Positions 44,540-57,227 of a stretch of 64,000 bases of DNA are shown piece after piece. The notes under the pieces are model-generated. The model ran no database searches. It was not told the DNA's origin and saw nothing but the letters and a program-made list of their open reading frames with translations. The stretch spans positions 124,001 to 188,000 of the forward strand of contig WPDH01000234.1 in assembly GCA_019137255.1 (NCBI GenBank). The letters are read 5' to 3'. This DNA comes from Corinectria fuckeliana. Taxonomy: Eukaryota; Ascomycota; Sordariomycetes; Hypocreales; Nectriaceae. Every line of letters starts with the position of its first letter. Within the stretch, counting starts at the first letter, position 1. Made by a program: the position numbers and the translations under genes.

Positions 44540-45463
44540 TCACATCGCCATAGGCTCGCCCGGAGTTTCAACGTGATCCCAGTCCTCGAGACTGGGCTTC
44601 TCTTCTTTGTTATGATGCTCCTCGTGGGAACTTTGGTTGTGGTGCTCTTGCTCATCTTCATGTCCCTCACTATTCTCATCCGTGCCTATGCTCTCAGCCT
44701 CATCCGCCTCGGCAAGCAACTCCCGCACCCTCTGAATGCGGGTCATGGCGCCCTCCAATTTCTCAAGCCGGCGCCGCTTCTCGACGTCCCTGCGCTCTAG
44801 TTCGCCCACCCGCTCCTCGAGCTTCGCCCGCGCGCGGCGCTCTTCGGCGACCATCTCGTTAGCCTGCTCGAACAGCGCGGCGCTCAGCTCCTCGACCTCG
44901 CGACTGGTGACGGCGACCTGGGTCTCAGCCTCCTTGCGCAGCCCTTGCTCGCGGGTGAGAGCCTCGAGGAGGTCCTCGGTGGAGGGCGACGTGGGCGGGC
45001 CCGGGTGGGTGGAGTTGCGCTGGGTGGCGGGGCGGGCGTGGGTGTCGGAGGTGCGCAGGTCCGGCGTAGACTTGCGCGGGGAGAGCAGCGCGGAGAGACG
45101 GGAGGTGCCGGATTGGAGGAAGGATACGCGGGTGTTCGTGGTGGGCGTCGTGGGAGTCGTGGGTTGTGGTTGTGGTGGTAGCGGCGGCTGGAGTTGATGT
45201 TGGCTGTGGTGAGGGAGTTGAGCACGCAGGGCGGTGAGTTCGTCTTCGTAGTCAGCCCAGCGGTCGACGGCAGCAGTCGCCTTCGCGTTGAGCATGCGGA
45301 CCTGGCTCTCGAGGTCACGGATCTTGGTCTGGGCATCGAGTAGCTCGGCGTGAGTGTCGTCGAAGGGAGGGAGGTTGTAGCCGCAGCCCGGACAGCACGT
45401 GGAGGAGGGCGGCAGCGCGGGTGGTGAGGGCGTAGCCATGGTCATGACCATTGTCGTCGACAT
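44540..45463 (-). CDS. SEC2: Sec2-type Rab GDP/GTP exchange factor (coiled coil)
   Basis: This is a single-exon gene of 307 residues. Sec2/Rabin proteins activate the Rab Sec4/Rab8 on secretory vesicles and drive polarised exocytosis. The N-terminal part has a CCPGCGYNLPPF motif, then a short coiled coil (about 38-82). A disordered Pro/Thr/Ser linker (83-160) follows. The Sec2 GEF coiled coil lies at about 164-245: EDLLEALTREQGLRKEAETQ, VEELSAALFEQANEMVAEER, LERRDVEKRRRLEKLEGAM. The C-terminus is acidic and His-rich. The protein is shorter than yeast Sec2, which has extra exocyst and Ypt32 binding regions. Several Met codons cluster at the start, and I chose the first. Family assignment rests on the EEVEELSAxLFExANxMV signature. 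Confidence 0.85.
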   Translation of the reverse strand: MSTTMVMTMATPSPPALPPSSTCCPGCGYNLPPFDDTHAELLDAQTKIRDLESQVRMLNAKATAAVDRWADYEDELTALRAQLPHHSQHQLQPPLPPQPQPTTPTTPTTNTRVSFLQSGTSRLSALLSPRKSTPDLRTSDTHARPATQRNSTHPGPPTSPSTEDLLEALTREQGLRKEAETQVAVTSREVEELSAALFEQANEMVAEERRARAKLEERVGELERRDVEKRRRLEKLEGAMTRIQRVRELLAEADEAESIGTDENSEGHEDEQEHHNQSSHEEHHNKEEKPSLEDWDHVETPGEPMAM

Positions 45464-46461
45464 GGCAAGAGGAATATGTCTCGGTTTTCCTCAGCACAGT
45501 AGCAAGCGGTTGAATTGTGTGTTTGTGAGTGCAAGTTGCGAGGATCGACATCGACAAGGCAATGGAAGGGATGGATGACGGAGAGGCCCGTTCTTATTTT
45601 TGGAAGTGGGAAGGTCAGTCAGGTACTTCGGTACCTGGTCAAGGGCGGCGGTGGCTTTGCGACAGCGCCCCGTCACACGGTGACAGCAAAGGGTGGCGCG
45701 TGCCAAGCTGGTTAGATACGAATAGTTAAGCTTGTATCTATTAAGCTAGATCACGTAGTAAGGAAGGCGCTCAATTAGGAGAGGTGGAATTCAATGGCGG
45801 CGATGCAATACGAGAAGAATGCCCGACGCTCCCATTTCAGAGGCCTCGGATTTGCTGTTGCTGCGCCTTGCCGTCCCCCTCGGTTTGAGGAGGCAATGGG
45901 ATCAACGGCCTAAACCCGCATGTGGAGGCGGTAGTAAGATCGATAACAGAGAAAAAGCCTTTGGAAACCAGGGCATGAGACAGCTTTTATTGTAATATGC
46001 AACAAACGTGGCCTTTGGGTGGCAGAAGTCTCTTTAAACATCCATGAAGGCAGACTGGTGACTTGCCGACCATGCAAGGATCTTTGGCGGGAAATCTATC
46101 GGTGCTCCCTGTGAGACGACATCCTGTCATCTATTTTGGGGTATTTCTGCGACAGATGGAAACAAGCTAGCCACGCGGCATAAGCGGTTGCGCCGGCACA
46201 GTATTCGTTCCAGGAGTTAGCCTTCATGCTACCATGTGATCGACGCTGGTTGAGGAAGCAGTTGTGACTTGAAAGCAACATTAGCAACATGAAATGCGGC
46301 TGGTCTCCCTCTGCAACGACAGCACCGCCGTTCAGTCGCATGTTGGGGCCGGAGCTGGCCGTCCAAGGTCAATTCTTTGCAAGTTTGTTCTGAAACCTCT
46401 CTCAGTCTGGACCTCGACTGCATTCCAGAGGCACCACAAACTGACATGACGGGACAGACGC
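45464..46461. other. Intergenic region between SEC2-like and CSL4 genes
   Basis: This 1.0 kb interval holds the SEC2-like promoter and the CSL4 3' flank. A GGTACCTG motif sits near 45630. Open frames here are short and unconvincing. Confidence 0.55.
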
Positions 46462-47153
46462 TCAGCTTGGCTTGGCGACTTTTCTGGGCTCGCTGATGCC
46501 CGTCTCCGAGTCCTTATATTCTTTCCAGCTCACCGGGACCATGTCGTTTCCGGCTTCGCTTGTCGCCATGATGACACCGAGTTCGTTCGAGGCCGTGGAG
46601 AGATAGTAGTTGGCCTGGTCACCGAGCGAAATCTAACCGCAGGGGTATTGGGTTAGCTGGGGCGCCTGGCTCGCAAAGAATGAACATGTCTTACCACCTG
46701 GGCTCGCACGATATCGCCGGGCTTGAACGACTCGTAGATCTTGACCTTGTCCTTCTCCGTAGCCCGCACGTCCTGCACACGGATGACACCCTGCCACTCT
46801 GTCTGCAAGACCGTCTCGCCAACCTGTTGGATGACAACAATCGCCTGGCGGGGCATGAGGCGCACGACTCGCGCAAGGACGATGTTATCAACGTCGGGGA
46901 GGATCTCATGCTTGCGACCGTGTCGGGAGACGGATATGGTAGCCAGGCCTTCGATGGTTGGGGCGGTGATCTTATTGAGTCGCTTGACGGGCCCTGGAGC
47001 CTTGGATGGCGGGACGATGGTGACACGACCCATGAGCGAGGACACGACGTTGTCCTCGAAGATGTGAGTGCCGGCGCCGGGGGCATACTTGGAAGTCGGG
47101 CCCAAGACCTTGCCGGGCAAGGCGATGGTGGGGGAGTCGTCGACAGCCGCCAT
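46462..47153 (-). CDS. CSL4: RNA exosome cap subunit Csl4
   Basis: The model is complement(46462..46632, 46695..47153), 209 residues. Csl4 (EXOSC1) is one of three S1/KH cap proteins of the RNA exosome and contacts the core ring near the RNA entry pore. The N-terminal domain has LPGKVLGPTSKYAPGAGTHI, FEDNVVSSLMGRV. The S1-like domain follows with ILPDVDNIVLARVVRLMPRQ, AIVVIQQVG, the WQGVIRVQDVRATEKDKVKI segment and FKPGDIVRAQV. After the intron come ISLGDQANYYLSTASNELGV and the typical MVPVSWKEYKDSETG. No cysteines occur in the C-terminal region, so the zinc ribbon seen in archaeal Csl4 is absent. The open frame extends upstream to 47282, but the family start is the ATG at 47153. Confidence 0.95.
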
Positions 47154-49505
47154 GGTGGTGTTTGGTGCGTGGTGTATGCAAGCCAGAGCCTCGAAGGAGG
47201 CTAATTCAGCACCGGGATCCGAAAGAAGCAGCTGGTTTCGGGCTGGAAAAGGAAAGCGAGTACGAGCGAGCGACGACTGCACAGCAAGATGTGCGTTATC
47301 GAGCGGCGGTAGTCGATTGGTCGCTGTTCATGCGTGGGATGTAGCCCTGCAAGCTCAAGCAAAAGCTCTGTCGGTGATGCGCTCGTGGGAGTGGAGCCGG
47401 AAAGTGGGAGCCGGAGCTCGGCACGTGATGTCCGACAAAGGGTTCCTGAGGTCCTTAAGTCCTTGCCGACTAACTCCGTCCACGGAGCGGGATTCTAGGC
47501 TTCACGCTGCCGATACGGAGCCGAAGAGAGAATAGTTCTACGCAAGGTTTGCTCTGCCTACGGGATCCTTGTAACCATTCGTACTTTGAACTCCGTCTAG
47601 GGAGGCTGTCAGCAAAAAAAACTTCTGCCTGAGTCTCGGCATCAAACTGCCTAGCGGCGTCATAGAAAGGGAGCCACATGATGAGTTACTGAGCGGAAGT
47701 CGGGAGCTGCAAATCACCGGGCAGAAATGGCGTCTCATCCGGTCGGTCTTGTCCTTCCCGAGACCGATCCGAGCTAGGGGCGTTTGGTGTCGGTTCAAGA
47801 ACGGAGACGGGTACGGGAGTGGTCGATCTCGGGCGGACAGCAATTATTAATGCATGGAGTTTGGACGACTGACAGGCGAGTTTCGCCACGCGCTTGAGCT
47901 GGAGGTTGTAACCAAGATGCAGCGACACAGCAGCAAGACGAGCAAGAAGGACAGCAAGATGAACAAAAATAAGAAGAAGGAGACGCAGAAAGGAGAAAGA
48001 AGGTACGCATCATGAAGAAAAAGGAGTCTCTGGCGACTTCCGAATGGGTTGCCAGCACCGGACAAGCAAGGGCCCCAAGGCCCCCAAGGCCCTAAGAAAA
48101 TCTTCGAAGCAGATCCCCCCGCACCAAACTCATCGCCGACGATTGGATCTTTCTCCTCAACGTCACGTCGACAAAAAGCCCAACCAACCAGCCATGAGCT
48201 GGGCCATCCATCCATCACGCGGAGGCGTGTGTCTTATCGAGCGACGAGACCGACCCCACACAACCTTCGGCTCTTAGACACGAAGTAGGCCAACAGGCTA
48301 ATCAGGGCCTGCGGCATTCTCGCCTAAGTGCTCGTAGGAAGAGATGCGAAATGGTTTAGTAGTGGTCCTCGTTCGCAGATGGGGGAGGAGGCGAAGAGTC
48401 CAGGGCCTAGAATTGTTTCGCAGTCGCGAGTGCGAGTTCCGAAGTCCGAGCAGCAGCAGCATCCCAACTTCCATGCATGACATGTCGATGGGGTGGGTGC
48501 TTTGCAGCTCGGCTGGTCGCTTCAAAGCCATTGCAACCCCATGGCCTTGGAGTCTATAATGTCTATGACTGCTCTACCTCGTCCTCGCCTCATCCCCCCA
48601 CCTTGTCCTGATTCCATCTCTGTTTTTTGCCCTTGCTCGTGATTTCCTGTATTGGTCTCTGAGAGATTGTGCCTGATCGGGAGTGGAAAAGGTCGCTTGA
48701 ACCACCCTTGACACTTGTGGTCGTCATCATCACCATCCTTGACATCCAGTCCGAATGCCATCTTGTTTCAACCTCTACCTCCGGTTGACATCTAGATCGG
48801 AAACGGATTTCCTCGTTATTTACCGCCTTTCCTCGCAAGACTCTCAACGCCGTCCTGTCCTACAGAGTCACCGTTCTCTGCTTGGTAATCCATGCGATGC
48901 ATCAATCTTAGCTTGGCCATCTACGAATAAGTCCGCCTCCATATCTGGTCCTTTGTACCCACGCACGCGCCACCCCATCGTCTACCCATACCCGCACACC
49001 CCCCCGACATTTCCACATTGCCGCATTACCGGCCGATTTCTCTGGTTGTGCTCCGAACCCCGTCCTTGCTGCCTCGAGTCCTTTGCTAGGCAACTCGAGT
49101 TCTTCTAGCCATAACTGCTAGTGGCACCACTGCTGTCCTCCCGTCACCGGTCAATTGTCAACTCAATTCTTACACTTGCGCCGCTGGCCCAGTCTCTTGG
49201 TTGCTTCTTCGCTTGCTGGCCAGAAAATTGAGACCCCAATGTCTACTTTTGCGAGAACGACATCATCTCGCTGCTAAAAGCCCAGACACAGTATCCCATA
49301 CGGACAAAGTCGGATAATACCCACTTCCTCGAACTTGCCAAGAGCCGCCACTCTAGCTACGCCGGGAAGAGACAACTTGACGCACTCTTATCCTGGCCTT
49401 CTCGAGCTGCCAATTCCCGGACCAACACCAGACTGATACAAGCCCTGGGATTCGGACTCAACTGTCCTTCACAACACAAACAGTCCCCTCGTGCCTCAAC
49501 CGGAC
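47154..49505. other. 2.35 kb divergent intergenic region upstream of the ABC transporter gene
   Basis: This region holds the CSL4 promoter and a long promoter/leader for the ABC transporter, pyrimidine-rich from about 48550 onward. I looked for the pleiotropic-drug element TCCGCGGA and did not see it. Small open frames, including a Leu/Phe-rich one at 47847-48218 (-), look like low-complexity artefacts. I see no gene. Confidence 0.5.
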
Positions 49506-52500
49506 ATGGCAGACCCTCTAGACAAGGAGGTACAAGCACCTGATATTCAAGCTGCTGCCATCCAACCTACTAAGCCGGAACGTTTAACCGATTCGGATGA
49601 GGACCGTATCGAGAAGACGGAGGAAAAGGGCAGCGGCAACATCAGCCACGTCAAAGGCATCGACACCGACGATGACGATGACGATGAATCTAACGGTTCT
49701 GAGTTGAGGGTAGCGAGAACTTCCGCCTCTGCTGCGACCACAGCTACTCAAGCTACCACGCAACCGGAACCTAAGAAGAAGCCATGGCTGAAGAAGCTGA
49801 ACCCCCTCCGATGGGGTCCCCCGCCTCCAGTGCCGAAGGAGAAGTTGCCCAGCAGAGAGAAACAGGCCGGCTTCTTCAGTTTGTTAACCTTTCAATGGAT
49901 GGCACCGCTGATGACAGTAAGTTAGTTCGCTTACACTTGGCTTTCATTGCTCTCGAATACTACGTGTTGAGCACCACCTTCATTATCTGTTGAGTCTCTT
50001 TTTTTTTTTTTTTTTGCTGGCTGCGTTGACTAACTCTCATCAGGCTGGATACAGGCGCTCGCTGGAAGAAAACGACATTTGGTCAGTCAACCCAGACAGG
50101 GCCGCTGAGCCTCTGACCTCGAAGCTCCAGGCTTCCTTCAGGAGGCGCATCGACCGGGGCGACAAGAATCCTCTTCTCGGCGCGATTCACGAGACCTTCA
50201 AGAAGGGAATATGGCTCGGTGGTATTTGCTCTCTTTTCACAAACATCATCCAGGTCATCAGCCCCTTTACCCTTCGGTATCTCATAAATTTTGCTTCTGA
50301 GGCCTGGGAGGCCCAGCAGACTGGTCGACCCGGCCCTCACATCGGCCGTGGTGTTGGCTTGGCGATTGGTATCACACTCATGCAAATGGCCCAGAGTCTG
50401 GGTACGAATCACTTCATTTACCAAGGCATGATGGTTGGGGGTCAGACTCGAGGAGTCTTGATTGGACTGATATATGAGAAATCCATGCTCATCTCCGGGC
50501 GAGCCAAGGCCGGCGGACATAAAGCAACGGTGCCGCCAGAGGCCGGGGCGGAAGAAGAAATGGGGCCCGACCAAGAGAAGTCGAAAAAGTCGAAAAAGGA
50601 GAAGAAGGGGAAGCCAGGCCAGGAAGGTCCTGATGGAATTGGCTGGGGTAATGGCCGCATCGTGAACCTCATGAGCGTGGACACATACCGCGTCGACCAA
50701 GCCTCCGCTCTGTTCCACATGACCTGGACATCTCCTATCCTCGTCCTCCTTACTCTGGCTCTTCTTCTTATCAACATCACCTACAGCGCCCTAGCCGGTT
50801 TTGGTCTTTTGGTAATCGGCATGCCGTTCCTAACCAAAGCCATTCGAAGTCTCTTTCATCGCCGCCGAGACATCAACAAAATCACCGATGACCGTGTCTC
50901 GCTGACCCAGGAGATCTTGCAGTCAGTGCGCTTTGTCAAGTACTTTGGTTGGGAGAAGGCGTTTCTTGAGCGCTTGGGCGACTTCCGTGCAAGAGAGATC
51001 TACGCTATCCAGATTCTATTGGCCATCCGCAATGCTCTCAACGCCGTGAGCATGTCGCTGCCCATCTTCGCGTCCATGCTCTCGTTCATCACATACTCGC
51101 TGACCAACCATGGTCTCGCTCCCGCCGAAATCTTCTCGTCGCTCGCCTTGTTCAATGGCCTCAGGGTCCCACTGAACCTGCTTCCCCTCGTCCTTGGTCA
51201 AGTGGTCGACGCCTGGTCCTCGCTGAAGCGTATTGAAGAGTTCCTTGTCGAAGAAGAGATGACCGAAGGGATGACTCTTGATTCCAAGGGAGACGATGCG
51301 ATCCGCCTAGAGAATGCTACCTTTACCTGGGAGCGAACGCCAACTACGGAGCCCGAAAAGTCACCCGGAGAAAAAGGCAAGAAACCAAAGAAGGAGAAGC
51401 CAGTGGTATCCCCTCAGCCTGATGCTTCGGCCGAAGACACGGCCAGCACCCTCGTTGAGGAGCGGGAGCCCTTCAAGCTGCACGACCTGAGCCTAAGCGT
51501 GAAGCGAAACGAACTCATCGCCGTCATTGGCTCAGTGGGCAGCGGCAAGAGCTCTTTCCTTTCTGCCCTCGCCGGTGACATGCGGAAAACCGAGGGCGAC
51601 GTGGTGTTTGGTGCCTCTCGAGCTTTCTGTCCCCAGTACGCCTGGATCCAAAACACGACACTCCAGAACAACATCACCTTTGGCAAGGGAATTGACAAGA
51701 ACTGGTACAAGGAGGTTGTGCGAGCGTGAGTGTTTTGCTGTTGATAACCCCTTATGTACCACGGACTTACCCTTTTACAGCTGCGCCCTTCAGGCCGACC
51801 TCGACATGCTCCCCAACGGCGACCAGACAGAAATCGGCGAGCGCGGCATCACCATCTCGGGAGGGCAGAAGCAGCGCCTGAACATCGCGCGAGCCATCTA
51901 CTTCGATGCAGACATCGTACTCATGGACGATCCGCTCAGCGCCGTCGACGCTCACGTCGGCCGCCACATCTTCGACAACGCCATCCTTGGTTTGCTCAAG
52001 GACAAGTGCCGCATCCTGGCGACGCACCAGCTGTGGGTGCTCAACCGCTGTGACCGTATCGTCTGGATGGAGGGTGGCAAGATTCAGGCCGTCGACACAT
52101 TCGAAAACCTCATGCGCGAGCACCGCGGCTTCCAGGTCCTGATGGAGACCACGGCTGTCGAGGAGAAGAAGGAAGACGACCCTGACAAGTTAATCGAGGC
52201 GCTGCCCGCCGACGACTTGAAGCGAGACAAGAAGAACAAGAAGGGCGCGGCCCTCATGCAGCAGGAGGAGCGAGCCACAGCTAGCGTTCCATGGTCCGTC
52301 TACTCGGCGTACATTGGCGCCTCGGGATCTCTGCTCAACGCGCCCCTCGTCATCTTCATCCTGCTCCTCTCCCAGGGCACTAACATCATGACCAGTCTGT
52401 GGCTCTCGTACTGGACCTCGGACAAGTACGGCCTCTCGACGGGCGTGTACATTGGCATATACGCGGCGCTCGGCTTCGCTCAGGCCATCTTCCTGTTCCT

Positions 52501-54097
52501 CTTCTCCGTGCTGCTGTCCATCCTCGGCACCACCTCGAGCAAGTACATGCTGCGGCAGGCCGTCACCCGCGTGCTCCGCGCGCCCATGTCCTTCTTCGAC
52601 ACGACGCCGCTGGGCCGCATCACCAACCGCTTCTCGCGCGACGTCGACGTCATGGACAACAACCTGACGGACGCGATCCGCATGTTCTTCCTCACCATGG
52701 CCATGATCACATCCGTCTTCATCCTCATCATCGCTTACTTCTACTACTTCGCCATCGCCCTGGTGCCGCTGTACGTGCTCTTTGTCCTCGCCGCATCTTA
52801 CTACCGCGCCTCAGCTCGCGAGGTCAAGCGCTACGAGTCCGTCCTCCGCTCCCACGTCTTCGCCAAGTTCGGCGAGGGCCTCAGCGGCACGGCGTCGATT
52901 CGCGCCTACGGACTGCAGGACCGCTTCGTCCGCGAGCTGCGTGTCGCCATCGACGACATGAACAGCGCCTACTACATCACCTTTGCCAACCAGCGGTGGC
53001 TGTCGATACGCATCGACATCATCGGCGTGCTGCTGGTCTTTACCGTGGCCATCCTCGTCGTCACATCGCGCTTCAGCATCAACCCTTCCATCGGCGGACT
53101 CGTGCTGAGCTACATCCTGTCCATCGTCGGCATGATGCAGTTCTCGGTGCGCCAGCTCGCCGAGGTCGAGAACGCCATGAACGCAGTCGAGCGCTTGTAC
53201 TACTACGGCACCGAAATCGAGGAGGAGGCGCCGCTGCACACGGTCGAGGTGCGCAAGTCGTGGCCCGAGAAGGGCGAGATCGTCTTTGACAACGTCGAGA
53301 TGCGCTACCGGGCGAACCTCCCGCTCGTCCTCTCGGGTCTGTCGATGCACGTCCAGGGCGGCGAGCGCATCGGCATCGTCGGCCGCACCGGCGCGGGCAA
53401 AAGCTCCATCATGAGCACGCTGTTCCGCCTGGTCGAGATCTCGGGCGGCCGCATCACCATCGACGGGCTCGACATCTCCACCATCGGCCTGCACGACCTG
53501 CGTTCGCGCCTGGCCATCATCCCGCAGGACCCGACGCTCTTCCGCGGCACCGTCCGCAGCAACCTGGATCCCTTCCACGAGCACACCGACCTGGAGCTGT
53601 GGTCCGCTCTGCGCCAGGCCGACCTCGTCTCGCCCGACGCCAGCGACATCCCCGCCGAGGCCCGTCGCCAAGATCCCTCGCGCATCCACCTGGACAGCAT
53701 CGTCGAGGAAGACGGCCTCAACTTCTCCCTGGGCCAGCGCCAGCTCATGGCCCTGGCGCGTGCCCTCGTGCGCGGCTCGCAGATCATCGTCTGCGACGAG
53801 GCCACGTCGTCGGTCGACATGGACACCGACGACAAGATCCAAGCGACCATGGCCTCGGGCTTCCGCGGCAAGACGCTGCTGTGCATCGCCCACCGGCTGC
53901 GCACCATCATCGGCTACGATCGCATCTGCGTCATGGACGCGGGCCGCATCGCCGAGCTGGACGCGCCGCTCGAGCTGTGGAAGAAGGGAGGGATTTTCAG
54001 GGGCATGTGTGACCGGAGCGGCATCCGTGTCGAGGATATCCGCGTTGCCAGGGTGGAGCTGGCTGGACTCGAGACTGGAGAGGACAGTCAATTGTGA
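49506..54097 (+). CDS. YOR1: ABC transporter, ABCC/MRP type, Yor1-like
   Basis: The model is 49506..49916, 50044..51725, 51781..54097, 1469 residues, the usual length for Yor1-type full transporters without TMD0. It should export drugs or organic anions from the plasma membrane. The layout is TMD1-NBD1-TMD2-NBD2. The entry FFSLLTFQWMAPLMTAGYRR is typical. NBD1 has Walker A IGSVGSGKSS (about 632-641), signature ISGGQKQRLNIARA and Walker B IVLMDDPLSAVD. The catalytic Glu is replaced by Asp, the normal degenerate site of ABCC proteins. NBD2 has GRTGAGKSS, signature FSLGQRQLMALARA, IIVCDEATSSVDMD and AHRLRT. TMD1 carries a Lys-rich cytosolic insert (EKSKKSKKEKKGKPG), and a second Lys-rich linker follows NBD1. 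The first intron contains a T17 run. The acidic N-terminus is probably disordered. The substrate is unknown. Confidence 0.93.
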
Positions 54098-54900
54098 TTT
54101 TTACATTTAAAAGCTGGATGATCATTTCGACCGCATTAAGGGGGGAGGTTGCTGATAAACGCTCCATCTGAGTACATGGATAAGATGGCAATTCGTGGCT
54201 TGGCAACGCTGCATCCAAGCCACGCTGCATATCTCAATCATATATATTCATAACTGAACGAACTGTACACAGAACTACGCATCAGAGGCTTACCAGCTAG
54301 TAAATGCCCAACCCCATATCTGCTATTATGGCTGAGCTCGACTCTCAGTTTGACTTGGTCTCCCGAATTAGCATGTCTCCAGACATCTCTTCAAACCATC
54401 AGAAGTAAATTCGCTTCAACGCTCGTCGCTCATCATTTGAAGTGATAATCTCTTATTTAAGCCATAAGTATGTACGATTGGAACCAAGAGCTCTCCGCAG
54501 ACAGGCCAAGCACCTGACCACCAGCCAGTTGCATCCAACTCCATTCATCTAGAGCCGCCATTCAAGACAACAAGCATCAGACGCTGTTGGCCATCGTGAC
54601 GTTCCCTCGCGTGGGATCGCATCCCCTCGCCGATCATACAAGAAAGCCCTGCTGGAATCCCAGGTACCAGCGTATTAAAAAGTCCCTGGGGTGAAGGAGA
54701 AAATATTACTCCAATGTACTTGAGGGAAGACAAGAAAATACAAAGTATCCACAATTCATTCCCTTAAAATGCCCATCCTTTTGACGCCGTAGATTGAACC
54801 AATCGTTAAGTCCTTCCCCAAACCCGATTTTGGTGACCGAGGACAATGCTTAAGAACAGTCGGCCACATCCATGTTGACCGCCGTGATGTGGCCCGCATT
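54098..54900. other. Convergent 3' region between ABC transporter and Csi2-like genes
   Basis: This is 803 bp of 3' flanks from two convergent genes. No gene is seen. Confidence 0.6.
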
Positions 54901-56082
54901 TTAGAAGCGGTTCTGCGGGCCGGGGGAGCCGCTGCCGTAGGACGATTGCCTTCCTCCGCCGGAGCCGGGCATATGTGGCGGAGGAAGGGCGGAAGGATCG
55001 TCGGCGAGTAAATCGTCGAGAAAGGCACTTGGGGCTCGCTGACTTGGGGGTCGATGCAGATTCAGCGACGTGTTGCTGATATCGCGTCGAGCGTTGAAGG
55101 AAGGGGAGTCAGGAGGGGACGGGTTCAGCGTGTGGCGCGACTGGTTGACGAAGTGACCGCGGGAGTCGGGGCGTAGGTTAGTTAGGCTGATGGAGTGCTC
55201 TTGATTGTGCCCAGGAGAGCTATTCCCGGCTGCGTAGAAGCCAGATGGCAGGAAGGTTGAGCTTCGGTTACCCGGAGCGTTGCCAGAAGCAGCAGCCGTG
55301 GGCGAGAAGAACAGGTTGGACTGGCTGGGAGCGGATGAGAGAACAGGGCCGCGGGTGGTGCGGCGGACGCCACGGCCAGCTGAGATGGACATATTGGAGG
55401 CATTGTCGGTGTACTTGTAGAAGGGTGCAGGGGGAGCGGGAAACCCGGTCTTTGCGTTGGCATCGTGTTGAGCCTTGGCAGCTCGTTCCACGGAGCGGTG
55501 AAGAAGGACGCCGACAATGACGCGCCAGAGGAGGATGCCGATAGCAAAGGCGCCGAGGATGGCACCTACTGCAATGAAAACGGTTCCGTCGGGGGCACTG
55601 GAGTGCTGCATAAAGGGGGCGTTCTTGGTGGGTGGGACAGACGCGGCCGGGTAGGTGGGGATGGTTTTGGCTTTGGTCAATGTGGGCATACCAGTAACAG
55701 CAGATTCGGTACCGGAAGACGCGATCGAGGTTATGGTAGACTGGATATCGGTTGTACTGGTCGCTTCTTCGTCCGCCGTAGTTGAGGTGGCGTCTTTCGT
55801 CTCCTCAGTGGTAGATTCTTTAGCAGTGGTGCTGGCTTCTTCCTCGGTCGTGGAAGCAGCCTCTGCAGTTGTGGTCTCCTTAGAGTCGGCGGTCGTCTCG
55901 GTCGCCGTCTCCTTGTCGGTGGTCGCGGCGTCTTCGGTTTTGGAGTCTGCGGCATCAGTGCTTGCTGCGCTGTCGCTATTTTTATCTGAGTCTGCAGCAT
56001 AGGCAACGGAGCCGAATAGCGAAATGGGGGCGAGGCTGAAGAGCAGACGCCCCGGCCCGGTAAGAAGGTTGGTTGGCCGCAT
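54901..56082 (-). CDS. Single-pass membrane protein, Csi2-like, Ser/Thr-rich ectodomain
   Basis: This is a single-exon gene of 393 residues. A signal peptide (about 1-30, SLAPISLFGSVAYAA) precedes a Thr/Ser/Glu/Ala-rich ectodomain (31-165) full of STTEE-type repeats likely to be O-mannosylated. One transmembrane segment follows at about 167-190 (TVFIAVGAILGAFAIGILLW). The cytosolic tail (about 200 residues) is Ser/Pro-rich and disordered, beginning HRSVERAAKAQHDA and including PAPPAPFYKYTDNASNMS. The segment around the membrane span and the FYKYTDN motif resemble the fungal Csi2/Prm5 group, linked in yeast to chitin-synthase trafficking and the cell surface or vacuole. The topology alone would also fit a Wsc/Mid2-type wall sensor, so the exact role is inferred. 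Confidence 0.75.
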   Translation of the reverse strand: MRPTNLLTGPGRLLFSLAPISLFGSVAYAADSDKNSDSAASTDAADSKTEDAATTDKETATETTADSKETTTAEAASTTEEEASTTAKESTTEETKDATSTTADEEATSTTDIQSTITSIASSGTESAVTGMPTLTKAKTIPTYPAASVPPTKNAPFMQHSSAPDGTVFIAVGAILGAFAIGILLWRVIVGVLLHRSVERAAKAQHDANAKTGFPAPPAPFYKYTDNASNMSISAGRGVRRTTRGPVLSSAPSQSNLFFSPTAAASGNAPGNRSSTFLPSGFYAAGNSSPGHNQEHSISLTNLRPDSRGHFVNQSRHTLNPSPPDSPSFNARRDISNTSLNLHRPPSQRAPSAFLDDLLADDPSALPPPHMPGSGGGRQSSYGSGSPGPQNRF

Positions 56083-57199
56083 GGTGGCAGATGGTTATCG
56101 TGTCGGCAAGTTCAAGGGGAATAATTCGAGAGAAGAAGCTGGATGACAGGACTCGACTCGATCTCAGGCGCGGAACCAATTTCAGAGCCAAGTCGAGGGG
56201 TCGTAGAGAGGAATGCCGGAGGGATGTCGATTGACGAATGGTCAACCCTTGACAGGCTTGGCCCTAGATTTCGTGTGGGACGGAGACGGGAGAGACGGCG
56301 AGCGGCCTTTCCCTTAGGTTCTTCGAGTGAGGGCGAGTGAGGGTGAGATACGAGGGCGGAAAGCGAAGGAGATGGCGTGTCTGAGGGAGACGTATGAAGA
56401 TGATTCGCGCGAACAAGGGGGTACAAAGTTGGGTTTCGTATTTCGAGTCGAGCGTCGAGAGTCACGAGTCGCAAGAGGGAAGCGAGAGAGAAAGGGTTAC
56501 TGGTAAAATGAATAGCGCTGGGGGAGGTTTTCTTGCCAAGAAAAAAAGAAGGAAAAGAAGAAAAAAGAATGTGATGGGCAGAGTAGGATAGAGCGTAACC
56601 AGCGAAAGGGTAAGACGCCTACCAGCACTGCAGAAACATGACCCGGGGTGATGTCTGATGTCTGATGGATGGGAGATGATATTGGCGACAGAGAATGGAG
56701 AAGAGCGAAAGGGAAACGGGGTCGCACGACAGAAGGCGACAGTCACACAGGCCAGTCACGCACGCACAGCCCCAGTCGTTTGATGCGTGGCTCCTTCCCT
56801 GCAACTTGCGTGCGTGCCTACGCATCGCACATCGCACCCCTGGCGAGGCAGGCAACAGAACCCTAGATTAGCGCCTGGGTCCGTTAGGCCAAAGGGAAAA
56901 AAAGGAGTACGAAGTAGGACGAGCGCCCCGCAACTTACATAGTACTTACCTAGATAGGCTTGGACCACTTGCTGCCCTAGTAAATAGGTATGTAAGCTGA
57001 GAGCCCTTGTGAATGAGACGGGGCACCTCATTTGCCAGCCTCTTGAATCCTCCAGCAACTCCTGCAAATACCGCCAACAATGACGGCCCCTTCTCTGCGA
57101 AATCGCGGACTGTCTTTGTCCTTTTGTAGAAGTCGCCGAAGTGCCTGCGGAGTATTAGGGTGATTTTGCTTGGGAAACAGGCGCCTAAGCCGCCCTTGC

Positions 57200-57227
57200 G
57201 CCCACCGCCCACCGCCCACCGCCCACC
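57200..57227. repeat. GCCCACC heptanucleotide repeat
   Basis: Four perfect tandem copies lie in intergenic DNA. Confidence 0.9.

Noticed and set aside
47847..48218. Leu/Phe-rich ORF resembling a small membrane protein
   Set aside because: The hydrophobic run comes from an AGAAG-type purine tract on the other strand. There is no start context or homology.
52811..54091. 426-codon minus-strand ORF inside the ABC transporter gene
   Set aside because: It is the antisense shadow of a GC-rich coding exon, as shown by its Asp/Ala/Val/Gly-rich composition.
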